Shown: positions 45,484-57,540, counted from the stretch's first letter. The stretch is 64,000 nt of DNA from Theocolax elegans (GCA_026168455.1 CM047426.1:58873812-58937811); one strand, 5' to 3'. Translations and numbers: made by a program. Notes: generated from the sequence alone by a model not told the origin.

Positions 45484-45961
45484 CTCCAAACGAAATAGTA
45501 TCCGAGAATCTTATTTATATTATATTGATTTTCATATTGATTTTATTTCATCGAATTGGTGAGTTATTTTAATTATTAATATAATAATTGATTTATCAGT
45601 GGGGACAATAAGGATAACTTCAGTGCGCGTTTTTCTTATTAAATTAAATTATTTATTCGATTAATTATAAATTAACGTTCTCTCTCTCGTGGTTAGTGGT
45701 GCCACGGGATCTATTATTAGATCCCGTAATATAATTTTATATATCTAAATTTTGTTAAGGTATTAATATTCGTTATCGCGGTAATAGGTATCCGGAACTA
45801 TTTAGTTGATTCAACGGAACTTTCTCTGGGTGAGTCCACCGGGTAATCAGGGCTAATAAATTAATATTATAGGTTTTTTTTCTTTTTCGATGATGTTGGG
45901 ATCCGGATATAATTTTTTTAAATAATATTTTTTTTTATTTGAATTATAAACCAGCATCACA
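43836..45961 (+). repeat. 3' LTR of element A
   Basis: 2126 bp, TGTGATG to CATCACA, uninterrupted. It preserves the empty sites of the copia and SINE insertions found in the 5' LTR. It contains the palindrome at 44605-44620, the (AT)n tract at 45440-45480 and a GC-rich patch at 44565-44775. Followed by CACA. Confidence 0.95.
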
Positions 45962-45965
45962 CACA

Positions 45966-46250
45966 TCATATTTTTATTAATGTTTGATCTGAAAATTTAA
46001 TTTACTATTATTTTCTACATCGTAAATTTATAGTTTTATTTAAATAATTTCTAGTGTATTCTAAAAAAGAGAAATAAAAAGTGAATACAAAAATATGTAA
46101 AAGGAAAAGAACGCATTAATTATTTAGTTATTTAAATATATTATATTTTTATTTTAAAGGGTTTTGCTATTGAAATTCGGAGGTTACACATCAAAACTTA
46201 TTTCTTTTGTGCATTTTTTTTAATGATGGGCTGCAATATTGGATGAATAA
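45966..46250 (-). repeat. Rep-1 family, copy 4 (inverted)
   Basis: The reverse complement matches 17975-18178, including the ATTCATCC..ATTGC.GCCCATCATT block and TTTAAATAACTAAAT. Its continuation past the foldback element (from 48593, TAATGGGTTAGTATACTTGTTA) matches the start of copy 1 around 17968-17985, so the foldback element is an insertion into this repeat. Confidence 0.65.
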
Positions 46251-46900
46251 CACAGGCACACAATATTAAAAAGTGGCATGACCCAGAGAGTAGAGGTATT
46301 ATTTCTTATGTATTTTGACGCGCTGAAACCGAATCCGGGCGCAGATTGGCTCTAGAAACCTTCATTTTTTTTAAATGAAGAAAAACCACCTGGAAAATCG
46401 GAAGATACAATTTTTAGAAAGGAAAAAGTGTGTGAGTGTTCAGTGTAATAGATTAGGAAATTCAAAATATACTAAAGTATAATTTCTCATGTATTTTGAC
46501 ACGCTAAAACTGAATCTGGAGTTTATTTTACATGTAAGCTCTTTGAATTTGGAAAATATGCTAGAAAACTGTGAAAATTGCTGAAAATTGTGAAAATTTG
46601 CATTGAAGAGTCCGCATTTATTAGGCAATAAATTTTTTTGAACTTATATCATGAATCATTTTTATATATTTTGACGCGCTGAAACCAAATTTAGGGTCTA
46701 TTTTGCTCGTAGGTCCTTAAAATTTTGAAAAATTTTTAAAAAATCATGAGAAATCTCAAAAAAATCCTAAATTTTGTCTGTAAGAGCTTAAAATACATTT
46801 TTTATAATTTCATGATATATATTTTTTGTGTTTTTCGATATGTTTAATCTGACTGCAAAATATCACCAGTGAATTATCTTTTTTAGAGCAGTTAGGCTGC

Positions 46901-47107
46901 TTGATGAACTTGAAATTGCATTTCCTGTATTCGCACCTGGACTACTTTCCAGCGAACGTTGGAGACTACAGCAAAGCATATGGTGAACGATTTCACCAGG
47001 ATGTCAAGGAAATGGAACATCGCTACCAAGGAATGTGGAATGTAAATTTGATGGCAGATTTTTGCTGGACGCTGAAAAGAGAAACCAAGGCAAAGGGGGA
47101 AAAATGA
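46901..47107 (+). pseudogene. C-terminal fragment of a transposon-associated arthropod protein
   Basis: 68 codons between the arms of the foldback element: LHFLYSHLDYFPANVGDYS, YGERFHQDVKEMEHRYQGMW, MADFCWTLKRE. From memory, the pattern GERFHQD-x3-ME-x-RYQG-x-W and MADYCW recurs in many repeated hypothetical proteins of arthropods. Only the C-terminal end is present; the rest of the protein is gone. No enzymatic function can be assigned. Confidence 0.5.
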
Positions 47108-47422
47108 AAAAGAAATCCGCTGCATAGGACGTTTGAAGATAACAGAGTTTGGTACAAGCGAGCAAAAGGGTGAGAGAATTGCTACAATGTTGAGGTTTTA
47201 TATTTTAAAACACAGTAATTCTCCAACGACAGTTTCTTTTTTTTCAGAGTAAAAAAGAGAATTCATTGGTGATATTTTGCAGTCAGATTAAATATATCGA
47301 AATACACAAAAAACATGAATCATGAAATCACAAAAAATGTATTTTAAGCTCTTTCAGACAAATTTTAGGATTTTTTTTTTGAGATTACTCATGGTTTTTT
47401 ACAATTTTTTTCAAAATTTTAA

Positions 47423-48120
47423 TAGTAGATTATAGTTTAAAATTTAAAAAAAATCAATTTTTTTTTATTTTAGAAACAAGTTCTAAATGTTACGTAGAAT
47501 ATACGTAAATAACGTTTAATATTATAAAGCTTATGTGCTTACATAATTTCAGCATTAAATAATCTTCAGTTAATGCAATAAGTCATGTATTTTTATCTTC
47601 AAAGCTAAATAATTCAAAAACTATTTTTTATACCTTTAAAACATTCCTTGCAGGACAATTTTTGTCGTAGCCACCTGAAATTTTGCACACATCTTGAGGT
47701 ATGTCTGAATTATAAAGTTACACAGCCTTTTTTGTTTTAATTTAAATGTGACATTTTTATTACTACTTTTTTTAATGAAAACTGATATTTTTAAGGTAAT
47801 TATATAAACAAATTAGGGTTATCGAGCCAGAAATTGCATTTTTATAGATAAACCTTATTCGCTGTGTAAAGTTGTAGCTCTTATATGTAGAAGTTTGAAA
47901 TTTTTTTACCGGAGTCCTTTAATAACTTTTACCCTGCAAGGAGTTTTTTGAATTTGCAACTGTTTTAGGCCTATTTTGTTAAATATTTTAATATTTTACG
48001 TGATTTGAGTGTTAGTAATCATCAATAAAGAATATTTTTTATAATATATTTGATAAAGATGACATTTCACATAATATTTTATAAAAGTTACAAAAATATT
48101 TTTCTAACCATACTCTACCC
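47423..48120. mobile_element. piggyBac-like MITE with TTAA duplication
   Basis: TTAA lies on both sides (47419-47422, 48121-48124), and the left arm of the host element shows the uninterrupted sequence (CCTTAAAATTTTG near 46717). Ends are imperfect inverted repeats: TAGTAGATTATAGTT against GGGTAGAGTATGGTT, 13 of 19 bases alike over the first 19. 698 bp, AT-rich, non-coding. TTAA targeting is diagnostic of piggyBac. Confidence 0.65.
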
Positions 48121-48698
48121 TTAAGGACCTACGAGTAAAATAGACCCTAAATTTGGTTTCAGCGCGTCAAAATATATAAAAATCATGCATGATATAAGTT
48201 CAAAAAAATTTATTGCCTAATAAATGCGGACTCTTCAATGCAGATTTGCACAATTTTCAGCAATTTTCCAGTTTTCTAGCATATTTTCCAAATTCAAAGA
48301 GCTCACGTGTAAAATAAACTCCAGATTCAGTTTCAGCGTATCAAAGTACATGACAAATGATATTCTAGTATGTTTCAAATTTCCTAATCTATTACACTGA
48401 ACACTCACCCACTTTTTCCTTTCTAAAAATTAGATTTTCCGATTTTCCAGGTGGTTTTATTAAAAAATCTTTTTTAAAAAAATTGAAGTGTTATAGAGCA
48501 ATTCTGCGCCCGGATTCGGTTTCAGCGCGTCAAAATTCATAAGAAATAAAACCTCTACTCTCTGGGTTTTGCCACTTTTTTTTGTGCCTGTGTAATGGGT
48601 TAGTATACTTGTTACTATTACATTATATTATATTACTATTATTATTATATATCATATTATATTACTATTATTATTACATATTTTACTAGCATACCCCG

Positions 48699-48716
48699 GC
48701 GTGGCTTCGCCCACGC
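48699..48716 (-). terminator. Helitron 3' terminal hairpin
   Basis: GCGTGG, a 6-nt loop and CCACGC form a perfect stem nine bases inside the CTAG end, the standard Helitron rolling-circle stop signal. Confidence 0.85.
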
Positions 48717-49534
48717 TATAGTTATAATAGGTTTATTTTTTACTATTTAAATCGGGTTATCAACCCCCCCCCCCCCCCCCCGGTAGTTAATCACCTATTC
48801 TCCCGTTTACAAAAATATATTTTTCATTATAATTGTTTTTTAGTTAAAGTGCAAAATACTTAAAGTAAAATTTCAATTAAACCTGGCTGTTACACCCCCC
48901 GGTATTGTTTAACCATGCACTGTCTTACCACGAATTATTTTTCATCAATTTAATAAATGTTTAAGCAAGTAAAGGTTGCCGAAAAATTCTCCCCGTGTTC
49001 TAATATCGTTGTTTTTACCGTATCATTATTGAATATTTATTTGTTTTTACAATTGTTTCGACTGACTTGATCAAGTATTGACCATTAAAAATTAGTATTT
49101 TACGACAAGTAACTCATCTCAGTGCACACGTGAACGTGCCCGAAATAAAGCTTTAGAACTATCTTAGTTTTAAAACTTTAATGCAGATACATTTTTTAAA
49201 GACAGTCGCGAAATACGACAGTAGCGGAAAGTACGTGGCAGTAGCACTACGTACAGTTTACAATAAGTATATCGAAGAAAAGCTATAATGTAGTGAAGTC
49301 AGTTCCGAGGATATGTTAGTTTACCAGAAAGCCTTTGTCCTTCACTAAACTTTATCAGTATTCAGTTTATAGTACACGTTAATCTCAGACTGATAGTTCA
49401 AACGGTCATATCGCTAGATATCGCAGTTGTAGGTATATTGTTATATTGTTAGATATTTTAGCATGCTGTAATTTAAATAGTTTGATGGATATTCGTATTA
49501 GAAAATAATATTTTTTAAATGTCGAATCGAATTA

Positions 49535-51381
49535 TTATAAAACTTCCGGATAAACAACATTTTTAGTAGTTTTTGTGGGTGCAGTTAGTAAAATGAATTG
49601 ATTCTTTGGGTTTCCAGTACGTGAAAATGCAACATATAGTTGCCCGTGTGAGAAACATTCTGACCGTAAATCGATTCCGAAGTAATTATAAGTTTGACCT
49701 TGGGATTTATTGATACTAATTGCAAATGAAAGTTTTTTGGGAAATTGTAAACGTTTAAATTGAAACGGCAAATCTGTAGGGATCATTGGAATGCGCGGAA
49801 TAAAAGCAGTCTCTTCTGCTGCAGGACCAGTCAATATGATGGCTTCAATAATGTTATTACGCATCACTATGACTTGTAATCTAGTACCATTACATAAATT
49901 AGGAGGTTGAAGATTGCGTAGTAATATTATTGGAGTTCCTATTTTAAGCTTTAAATTATGTGGAGGAAATCCTGACGGATGTAATGAATTAAGAAATTCT
50001 TGAGGATAATGTACAACGTCTTCAGTATTGACAATTGTATCAATAGATAAATATTCTTTTATATCACCATTAAATTTACCTAAAATATAATGATTAATTT
50101 CTTCAGCAAGAGCATTTCGTGGTGAAATAATTGCTCTTTCACACAGCCAAAGATAAGACTTCTGTAATAAATTTTCAATATCAGGATAAACTTTCGATAT
50201 AAAATCATCCAGAGTTGAAACAACTTGACTAAGATTATGTTCAATGTGAATGTAACTATTATTATTATCTATAGTATCATTTCCCATTTTTAATAAATGC
50301 TCGGAAAAGTCCGGGTTACCCCCACCAAGATACGCTCTCATATTTGTGCGCAAATGTAAAGTTTCAACATTATTCCATATTTGCAATGATTTTAAACATG
50401 CTTTGACAATATCAGCTCTTGTTCCTTTTGTTATAACTGGTAAAGTCTGACGAAAATCGCCAGAAAAAACAAATGTTACACCACCCATTAACAAATTAAC
50501 AGATCTGAGATCCCGTAAAGTTTTATCAATAGCTTCTATATGTGCTCTATGAGTCATAGTACATTCATCCCATACAATAAGGATCGTTTCTTGGAGAATT
50601 TGGCCTAAATTTGGCCTAATTATTTTTACGAATGGAACATACAAAATCTTGATCACAAAATACATTCAATGGTGACTTGAAAGTCGAATGCGCTGTTCTA
50701 CCGCCTTTAAGAAGAGTTGCAGCAATGCCAGAAGATGCAACAGCTACGGTTATATTACCCGTTGATCGTATTTTGTTCAATAATAAATTAATTAAAAATG
50801 TTTTACCCGTTCCACCAGGGGCATCAATAAAAAAAAGTTTTCCACATTTGTTAGTAGCACTATTGATAAATAGCATCATATGCGTATTTTTGATCAGGTA
50901 CTAATTTAGATAAATTAACTTGAACATTATATTAAGTCATCGAAATTGAAGCGTGTAAAAGAGTCTTTGAAAGGACTATTAGAAGGTTGTTCTTCACGAA
51001 CTGGAGATTGCATTCCAAATTCCTGTAGATATTTTTCAGAAAGTTTCACAACTCTATCTTCTATTTCAATTAAACCTTGATTAAAAATATTATCACAGTA
51101 AGTTAACGTGATATCGTTATTACGTTGACGTTCTTTGTGAAGAATATCTTCACATAAATCTTTTTGAAACCTTTCCCATAATAAAATAGGTTGAGATGGT
51201 TGACAAAACACTAAAATAATAGCAAATAAGTCCCTCATCTTTGAAGATGTTTGTGATATTGCAGCATCAGCTAATGTGTTTTTCCATTGGTTATCATTTT
51301 CTAATAGTCCGAGCGCTTGACATGCTGCTTTAAAAGTGGGATATGTTACACTATTAACTGTTTTAAGTGATTCAAATGAAC
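49535..51381 (-). pseudogene. Helitron PIF1-type helicase domain, broken
   Basis: The linker (50927-51238) leads, after a frameshift, to Walker A DAPGGTGKTFLINLLL (about 50780-50828) in 50616-50879, then a further shift to 49535-50665, 376 codons: LIVWDECTM (Walker B), FSGDFRQTLPV, and near the end ISINKSQGQTY and LYVAFSR. Motifs of superfamily 1B helicases are all present. Two frameshifts prevent production of a single RepHel protein. Identified with confidence by motif order and by the Rep domain upstream. Confidence 0.9.
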
Positions 51382-53894
51382 CTACCTACCTAAAGCAGCA
51401 TCTTTTTTAATACCAGGATATCCTTCAACGTCTTGGCCACGTTTCCTTCTAGAAAGTTTGTTATTATTCCATACATAATATGTAGGAACCTCGTGATATA
51501 GTAATGTTTTAGCAAAATCATCCGAAGAAGCCAAATCAAAGAAAGCAGTGAGTGTTGTATTCCGCGGATGTTCAAGGACTTGTTGAATGGTATCTTCAGT
51601 AAAATAAACACGTTGACAATTTTCTAAATCAACAGCTAAATGTACTACAGCTGGATACCTTCCATGTATTGGAAAGTCGAAAAACCTCCACATTGCTTCT
51701 GAAGTGCATCTGTAACGACCATTGATATAATTACTAATTTCATCATTATTATTGATAGAATATGTTGGTTGATCTGTACCCTTATTTATATATTTGCATA
51801 TGTATTTTATGGCTTGCACTGAATGGCAGTATTCAACATTAATATGAGCATTAAAACATCTTAATAACAATGGTGAATATGGGACAACCCATCTATTGTC
51901 AATTAGTACCATTTGATTGCGAATTTTAATTTAAGTAGTGTGCCCACTATTCTGCGGAGACCTTCAGCGGTATAGTGGATAGCCATTTTCCCCAGTTATA
52001 GTATTCTGTAAAAAATGTCTTGGATAATTTTTTGTACATTTTCCATTATTTAAACAGGGTCAATTCATATTAATTTCACCGCATGGGCCATGAATCATAT
52101 TTTTGCAAACAATTTGAAATAATTCAGGGTCAATGTCTTTATATGGCAATTCAGCAGAAATAATTTTATCAATTTCATCTGGTTGAATTTTTATTTGAAG
52201 CCATAATAGTATATGCGCTTGTGGCAAACCTCGTTTTTGCCATTCTATACTAAACATATAACATTCAACAGAACCAAATATACAATTTTTAGTTAATAGG
52301 TGCATCAACTTCATAACTTTTAAATGAAAAACTCTGGAAATGATATCGTGTCTATCAAACGATTTTTGATTTAGAAATAACTCTCTGCGAATTTCAGGCC
52401 ATTCAGGATTGCATGTAAAAGTTATAAACAAATCCGGGCGTCCTTTTTTACGTACGTATGTCATCGCATCTTAAGTTTTCTCATGCATGTAACGGGGTGA
52501 ACCTGTAAATGAAGATGGCAAAATAACACATTGCCCAATATTTCCCGGGTTAATATTAGCATCATTATTAATAGCATCTCGAAGATGTATATAATCATCT
52601 GTGCGTAATTTTTTTTTATTGCTACGAATGAAAAGTAGCCTTTCGGTTGTCATTTTTGCCTTATTATCTACAACATATTGATTTAATAAATTTTTAAAAT
52701 ACAGTAAATAGTTGATACTATTTTGTTTCACCATTAATTTATAAGCATAAAATTGCATGCAAGTTACTGTTTTAGAAGTATTAGTTCGTTGTTGAATAGT
52801 CAAGTAATATCCATCTTCTCCTTTAGTAAACATTAAAGGATATTGTAAAGGGTCGTAAGAACGATGAAGTTCAGATACATGTTGTAAATGACCACCTCTA
52901 TGATGTAAGACAATATCTCTAGGACCTTTGTCTTCGTCAACCAATAAAACCGCAACTTCGTTGCAAGTAGGAGCATTGTATCGACCCCTATGTTCATTAT
53001 TAGGTACACGATCGGAATGTATAATCAGTTTAAAATTATTTAAATTTTGTAAAGAATTATTTTCAAGATTGTATTTAAAAGTTTTTATTAAATTATTATT
53101 TTGTAATAGTAGTCTTTGCAAAGATTTTATAAGTTCTACTTTTAAATTTGGATTATTATGCGATCGTGCCGAAATTTGATCATTTTCAGACATAAAATAA
53201 ATTTGTAAAAATTGATGATTTTCATGAGGATTTGGTAACATATTACCAATTAAATGATAAACTTGGCCTTGAATTTTAAATGTAGGCATAAAGCTTCCTT
53301 CTTTGATTTCTTTAGCGCCAAAAGAAGTCATTTGAAATAATGTATTATATTGCCTGCAATTATCAAGAAAATGTGCTGAATCCCTATGAATACCTAATAT
53401 TAAATCTTTCATAAACTGCGGAGGCTCTTCTAATAGTGGAAGATGTACTTTACCATTAGCACAACAAGGTCCAGGTGCTTCGTCTTTACATTTTTTTGCA
53501 TCACAGTGAATACAAATCTTATTCATTTCACCTATTTGAATATCTTTAAAACCTGCATAATCTAATTCAGGTTGATATTCTAATGCAGATCTTTGACCAC
53601 AAATATTTTGTAAGGTACGTCGATTGTTATTATTACGCAATCGTTGATTTGCAAGCCTTGAATTCTTTCATCAATAGACTCTCGACGTCTACTAACAGAA
53701 GTTTGCATTCATTGAGTTAACAAACGTAACTCTCTTTCAGAATCTGTTTCTCGAGAAAGTCACAATGTTTGTTGTGAAGACATTTGTGACAATCGAGATT
53801 CACGATCATCACGACTTTCATTAAGTCGTCGATATCTCATTGCTCTAGTTCGAGCAGTTCTTCTCGACAAATTAGTTTTAATAGATTTAGGCAT
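51382..53894 (-). pseudogene. Helitron Rep domain region (RepHel N-terminal half), broken
   Basis: Minus strand. A basic N-terminus from ATG 53894 (MPKSIKTNLSRRTARTRAMR), then the Helitron-like N domain (52471-53640, 389 codons) with Cys/His pairs. The Rep core spans 52060-52464 (RPDLFITFTCNPEWPEI) and 51382-51912. The HUH box is GLPQAHIL: the first His is Gln (codon 52219-52221). The Tyr motif AIKYICKYINKG keeps both Tyr. Stops and frameshifts near 53700, 52467 and 51970 split the frame. Rep would nick and join DNA for rolling-circle transposition. Confidence 0.85.
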
Positions 53895-54285
53895 TTTGAT
53901 TTTTGCAATAAATGCAAGTAAAAATAATGTCGAAATGACGAATACATCAATGCTTCGAGGCGTATTAATATTGTCTGCATGCAAATTTTGTAATGGGAAT
54001 AGTAAAACCGGTCGCCACCTATCGGTCCTTGAGCGAAGCATGTGCATTGTATAGCGCCGACCGCAGAACACTTTCCTACGCAAAGTAGTCCCTACTACGC
54101 TATTGCAATATAGTCCCATGTTTTTTTTCACAAATAATGCATTAAAAAAATGAATGTTTATATAGCCTATGTCACTCCAGATGTTATAACAAATCTATAT
54201 GCAAAGTTTAAAATATTCGGTTTAGTAGTTTTTGCGTTTATTGGTTACATATAAACAAACCTTCTCTCTTTATATATTAGTAAGA

Positions 54286-55168
54286 TTATATTACTATTAT
54301 TATTATATATTATATTATATTATTACATTGAGTTTATTATAATAATACTTATTTTTGTATTTGTTTATTTTGAACCAAAGTTATATTCACCATATAACAA
54401 CAAATTTCTTTAGTAAAATCGAAAATAAATTTTAAAAAGGCTTATAAATTTTTATGGATATATTTATTTAATAATTATCAGAACTCATGTTGATTTGTGT
54501 ATGCCCAATTTTAAAGCAATTTTTTGTGTCTTCAGGTAAAATACTGTTTGCAAAAAAATTTGCTTAACTTTCTGGAATGGATTACGAAACCCTGAGAGGT
54601 GGAGGCATCCCGCGATCGCGATGGTATAACTGCCATACATAAAGTTGTCGACTGGGCCTCAACGTCACGAGGTTTACTATTACTCGCATCTATAAGGTTG
54701 AAGCATTCCTATGAAAACAATCGAGTGAATACATAAACGAACGCCAGAATAATTTGATTGGGCAGTGAATGATCGACTCGACAAAGAATCAATTTCTCGT
54801 TACTTGGACGAGAGAAACATTAACGACTTATACGCAATTACTTACGCTTTGTGTTAAGTGGCAGATATGACTGAAGGTATGTTTAATAGAGAGCTTGAGA
54901 AGATCGGCGTTGCCTGGTAAGCTGCTGCTTACGCTTCGACAGACGATGTATATAAAGGTTATCGAAAAGTGCACCCATGTTGTTAAATAACACAGGCAGA
55001 AGGATATTACACTCAATACTATATTTTATAAACTATTTATGTCTATTTGTAATTATTTGATTAAATTTAATAAGTTTAAATTTTGGCAGATTATTATTCT
55101 ATTAATAAAATATTACTTATGTCGACTGTAGTATAACTAAATTAATTAATATTTTTATCGGTCTTACA
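54286..55168. other. Unassigned region right of the Helitron
   Basis: TTA-rich repeats (54286-54330) then mixed sequence with a moderately GC patch (54590-54980). A TAACACAGGCA motif near 55000 resembles the end of the 46251 foldback element, perhaps a relic. No open frame of note. Confidence 0.45.
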
Positions 55169-55170
55169 TA

Positions 55171-56510
55171 CAGGGTGCCCTAAAAGTAACGATACACCCA
55201 ATAAATATTCCAGGTAAAAGCTTTTTTTAGAAAAGGTGAAGGTCATTCCTTAAGTAACTTTTTACGACGAATCCAGTGGTGAACTTGGAATTGACCTTCA
55301 ACTTGTCATTCAAGGTCATTTCAAGGTCAATTTTGTTTTTTTAAATGGGAACCCCTATTTTTGACAATAGCAAAAGAAAGAGCGAGAAATTTTACGTCTA
55401 AACATGTACATGTTTTTTTTTAATGAAAACGACTATTTTTCACAACACAATCAAAAGAGCGGGAAATTTCACTCGAACCTGCTATGGATTATCTCCAAAC
55501 TGTAAGTTTGAAACTTCAAGGTCATTGCGAGGTCAGTTTTTTCACATTTAGCGTTACCCAGGAACAACGACGTGGACGTAGTAAAATCTGTTCCCTTTGT
55601 GGTGCTTGATTTACATGAGTCCCCTCGTCTCTCACGATCGGGATGCTTTATTTACATGAATTGATCAGGTTCTTACTTGTAATTATTAACATATCGCATA
55701 AATCTCTATGTTATGAACTCGCATCTCACTAATCTTAAACTTTCAACCCTCAAAAAAAGAACTAATACTTTATCAACTAATGATCAATAACTTTATAAAC
55801 TAATACTTAAACAAGTTTTAAATTTCCAATTATTTTATCTTTAAAAATCTAGTTTACATATAAAATTGTGGTACAGCTTTAGCTAAAAATATCAGATTAT
55901 CACTATCATTTTATAGACAAGTATCTCCGTTGTTGTAACGCTAAATGTAAAAAAACTGACCTGGCAATGACCTTGAAGGTTTAAACTTACATATTGGAGT
56001 TAATCCATAGCAGGTTCGAGTGAAATTTCCCGCTCTTTTAATTGTTGTTGTGAAAAATAGCCGTTTTCATTAAAAAAAAAGTTAACCTTCGAATGACCTT
56101 CAAGGTTTAACGCTAGGTCAAATCCAAGGTCACCATTGGATACCATTATTACAAGAATTCCCTTGACCTTTTTAATACCCCTAAGTCAAACAAGTACAGA
56201 TCGGAGCCGATCCATACCTAAAACTTAATAACCTTCAGCAGAAGGTTCAAGGTCACCTTGACCTATGACCTGAGTACATGTTTAGACGTAAAATTTCTCG
56301 CTCTTTCTTTTGCTATTGTCAAAAATAGGGGTTCCCATTTAAAAAAACAAAGTTGACCTTGAAATGACCTTGAATGACAAGTTGAAGGTCAAATCCAAGT
56401 TCACCACTGGATTTGTCGTAAAAAGTTACTTAAGGAATGACCTTTACCTTTTTTAAAAAAGCTTTTACCTGGAATATTTATTGGGTGTATCGTTACTTTT
56501 AGGCACCCTG
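55171..56510. mobile_element. Tc1/mariner-like inverted-repeat element rich in AGGTCA
   Basis: CAGGGTGCCctaAAAGTAACGATACACCC at the left (in parts) is mirrored at the right end, GGGTGTATCGTTACTTTTAGG then CACCCTG. TA lies on both sides (55169-55170, 56511-56512), as for Tc1/mariner. Inverted arms extend over at least 400 bp (55171-55570 against 55925-56510, the right arm longer by about 200 bp). No transposase frame. Nineteen AGGTCA/TGACCT hexamers occur by hand count, many extended to TCAAGGTCA. Confidence 0.8.
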
Positions 56511-56512
56511 TA

Positions 56513-57540
56513 TATTTAATATGTTTGCGACTGTTATTATTTTAATGTTGAGTCACATATGAATGTGTACTAGTCACATGGATCCTAATAGTAATAAAAA
56601 AACAAATAATATTAATGTAATCTTTGTAGTTATCGATAACTTTTTTCTTTTTAATAAAATTGTTGAATTTTTTTGAATAACTTTAACACGTACAAGAATA
56701 TTTATGTTATAATACTAAGTGACATATAAATGTTTAATAGTCACACTGACTCGAATAATTTTAAAAGATAAAATAATGTTAATTAAATTGATAAGTTATC
56801 GTTGACCATCGTTTATAGATAATATTTTTCTTACATTTCTATAAAAGTAATATTGTGTATCAAGTGCAAATATTAAAAAAAAAACAATTGAATGGATAAA
56901 TTATTGTTCTCCATCCTTAAAATTGTACAAACATTTTTTTATATAAACATTTCTATAAAGCAAATGTAAGAGTCTTTGGCAAGTGTAACATTCATTTGAA
57001 CACTTTTTTAACTTTTTCATGCATAGAATGAATTTTTTTCGCCCTCAGGCCGCGATATGAATTTTCGCTCCTTGTATACGGAGCGCGAAATACTAAATTC
57101 TCGCCCTAGAGCGCGACATAAAATTATGCAATGAGAATGAGAATGAGAGTAAGAATAAAATTGAGACAGAGAGAGAGAGAGTAAGAAAGAGAAAGAGAGA
57201 TCGAAAGGGCGAGAGAACGACAGAGCGGGAAAATCGCTTTAAACAAAACTTGTTGACGAGAGAGCTCCGGCTTCGAAATGTCGTACGGAATTCTCAGAAA
57301 AATATATCAACAAGAGCTTTAACAGTTCCTGGAATTTCGTTCGGCATGTCGAAGGTGGAGTTCACTCAACTCTAACATATCTGTGAAATGGATTTTCGCG
57401 GCCTCTATAGGGGCCGCAAAATGCCATATTCTCGGTCTAGGCCGCGAATTGAAATAAGTTTACTATGAGACCGAGAATGTAAGGGTATATATAAGAGCGA
57501 GAGAGAGAGAAAGAGAGAGATTGAAAAGCGTTTATTAATG
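56513..57540. other. AT-rich region with hairpins and (GA)n tracts
   Basis: An imperfect duplication of about 190 bp (56555-56640 against 56723-56810) contains AGTCACATATgAATG-like blocks. Two GC-rich segments (57030-57120, 57388-57450) align without gaps for over 50 bases and each holds a hairpin with 8-nt loop. GA-rich tracts follow both (57163-57210, 57497-57524). Confidence 0.5.

Larger units (their letters stand above)
26754..45961 (+). mobile_element. Ty3/gypsy element A, complete with long LTRs, carrying two nested insertions
   Basis: LTRs start TGTGATG and end CATCACA (perfect 7-bp inverted repeat). The element is flanked by CACA (26750-26753 and 45962-45965). The primer site fits tRNA-Lys(CTT). 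The internal region carries gag, protease, RT thumb, RNase H, integrase and an additional zinc-motif ORF, then a polypurine tract. The 19.2-kb span includes a copia element and a 5S-derived SINE in the 5' LTR. The RT fingers and palm are deleted, so it cannot move by itself. Confidence 0.9.
46251..48592. mobile_element. Inverted-repeat DNA transposon, PIF/Harbinger-like by TAA duplication
   Basis: CACAGGCACA (46251-46260) and TGTGCCTGTG (48583-48592) end long inverted arms. The left arm runs 46251 to about 46890. The right arm is in two blocks, 47262-47422 and 48121-48592, because a MITE interrupts it. TAA borders both ends (46248-46250, 48593-48595), and Rep-1 copy 1 supplies the empty site (GGATGAATAATGGG, inverted). 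The three-base TAA duplication suits PIF/Harbinger, but no transposase DDE domain is seen, so the superfamily is provisional. Confidence 0.7.
48686..54285 (-). mobile_element. Helitron, full length, minus strand
   Basis: The 5' end (54285) reads TCTTACTAATATATAAAG and the 3' end (48686) reads CTAG, with a hairpin just inside it. Host bases are A before and T after, i.e. insertion between A and T, as known for Helitrons. It encodes a broken Rep-helicase. A poly-C tract (48767-48781) and non-coding sequence occupy 48717-49534. 5600 bp; no captured host gene recognised. Confidence 0.9.

Noticed and set aside
48767..48781. Poly-C tract as G-quadruplex signal
   Set aside because: A single homopolymer in the Helitron tail, likely of variable length in assembly; nothing links it to a function.
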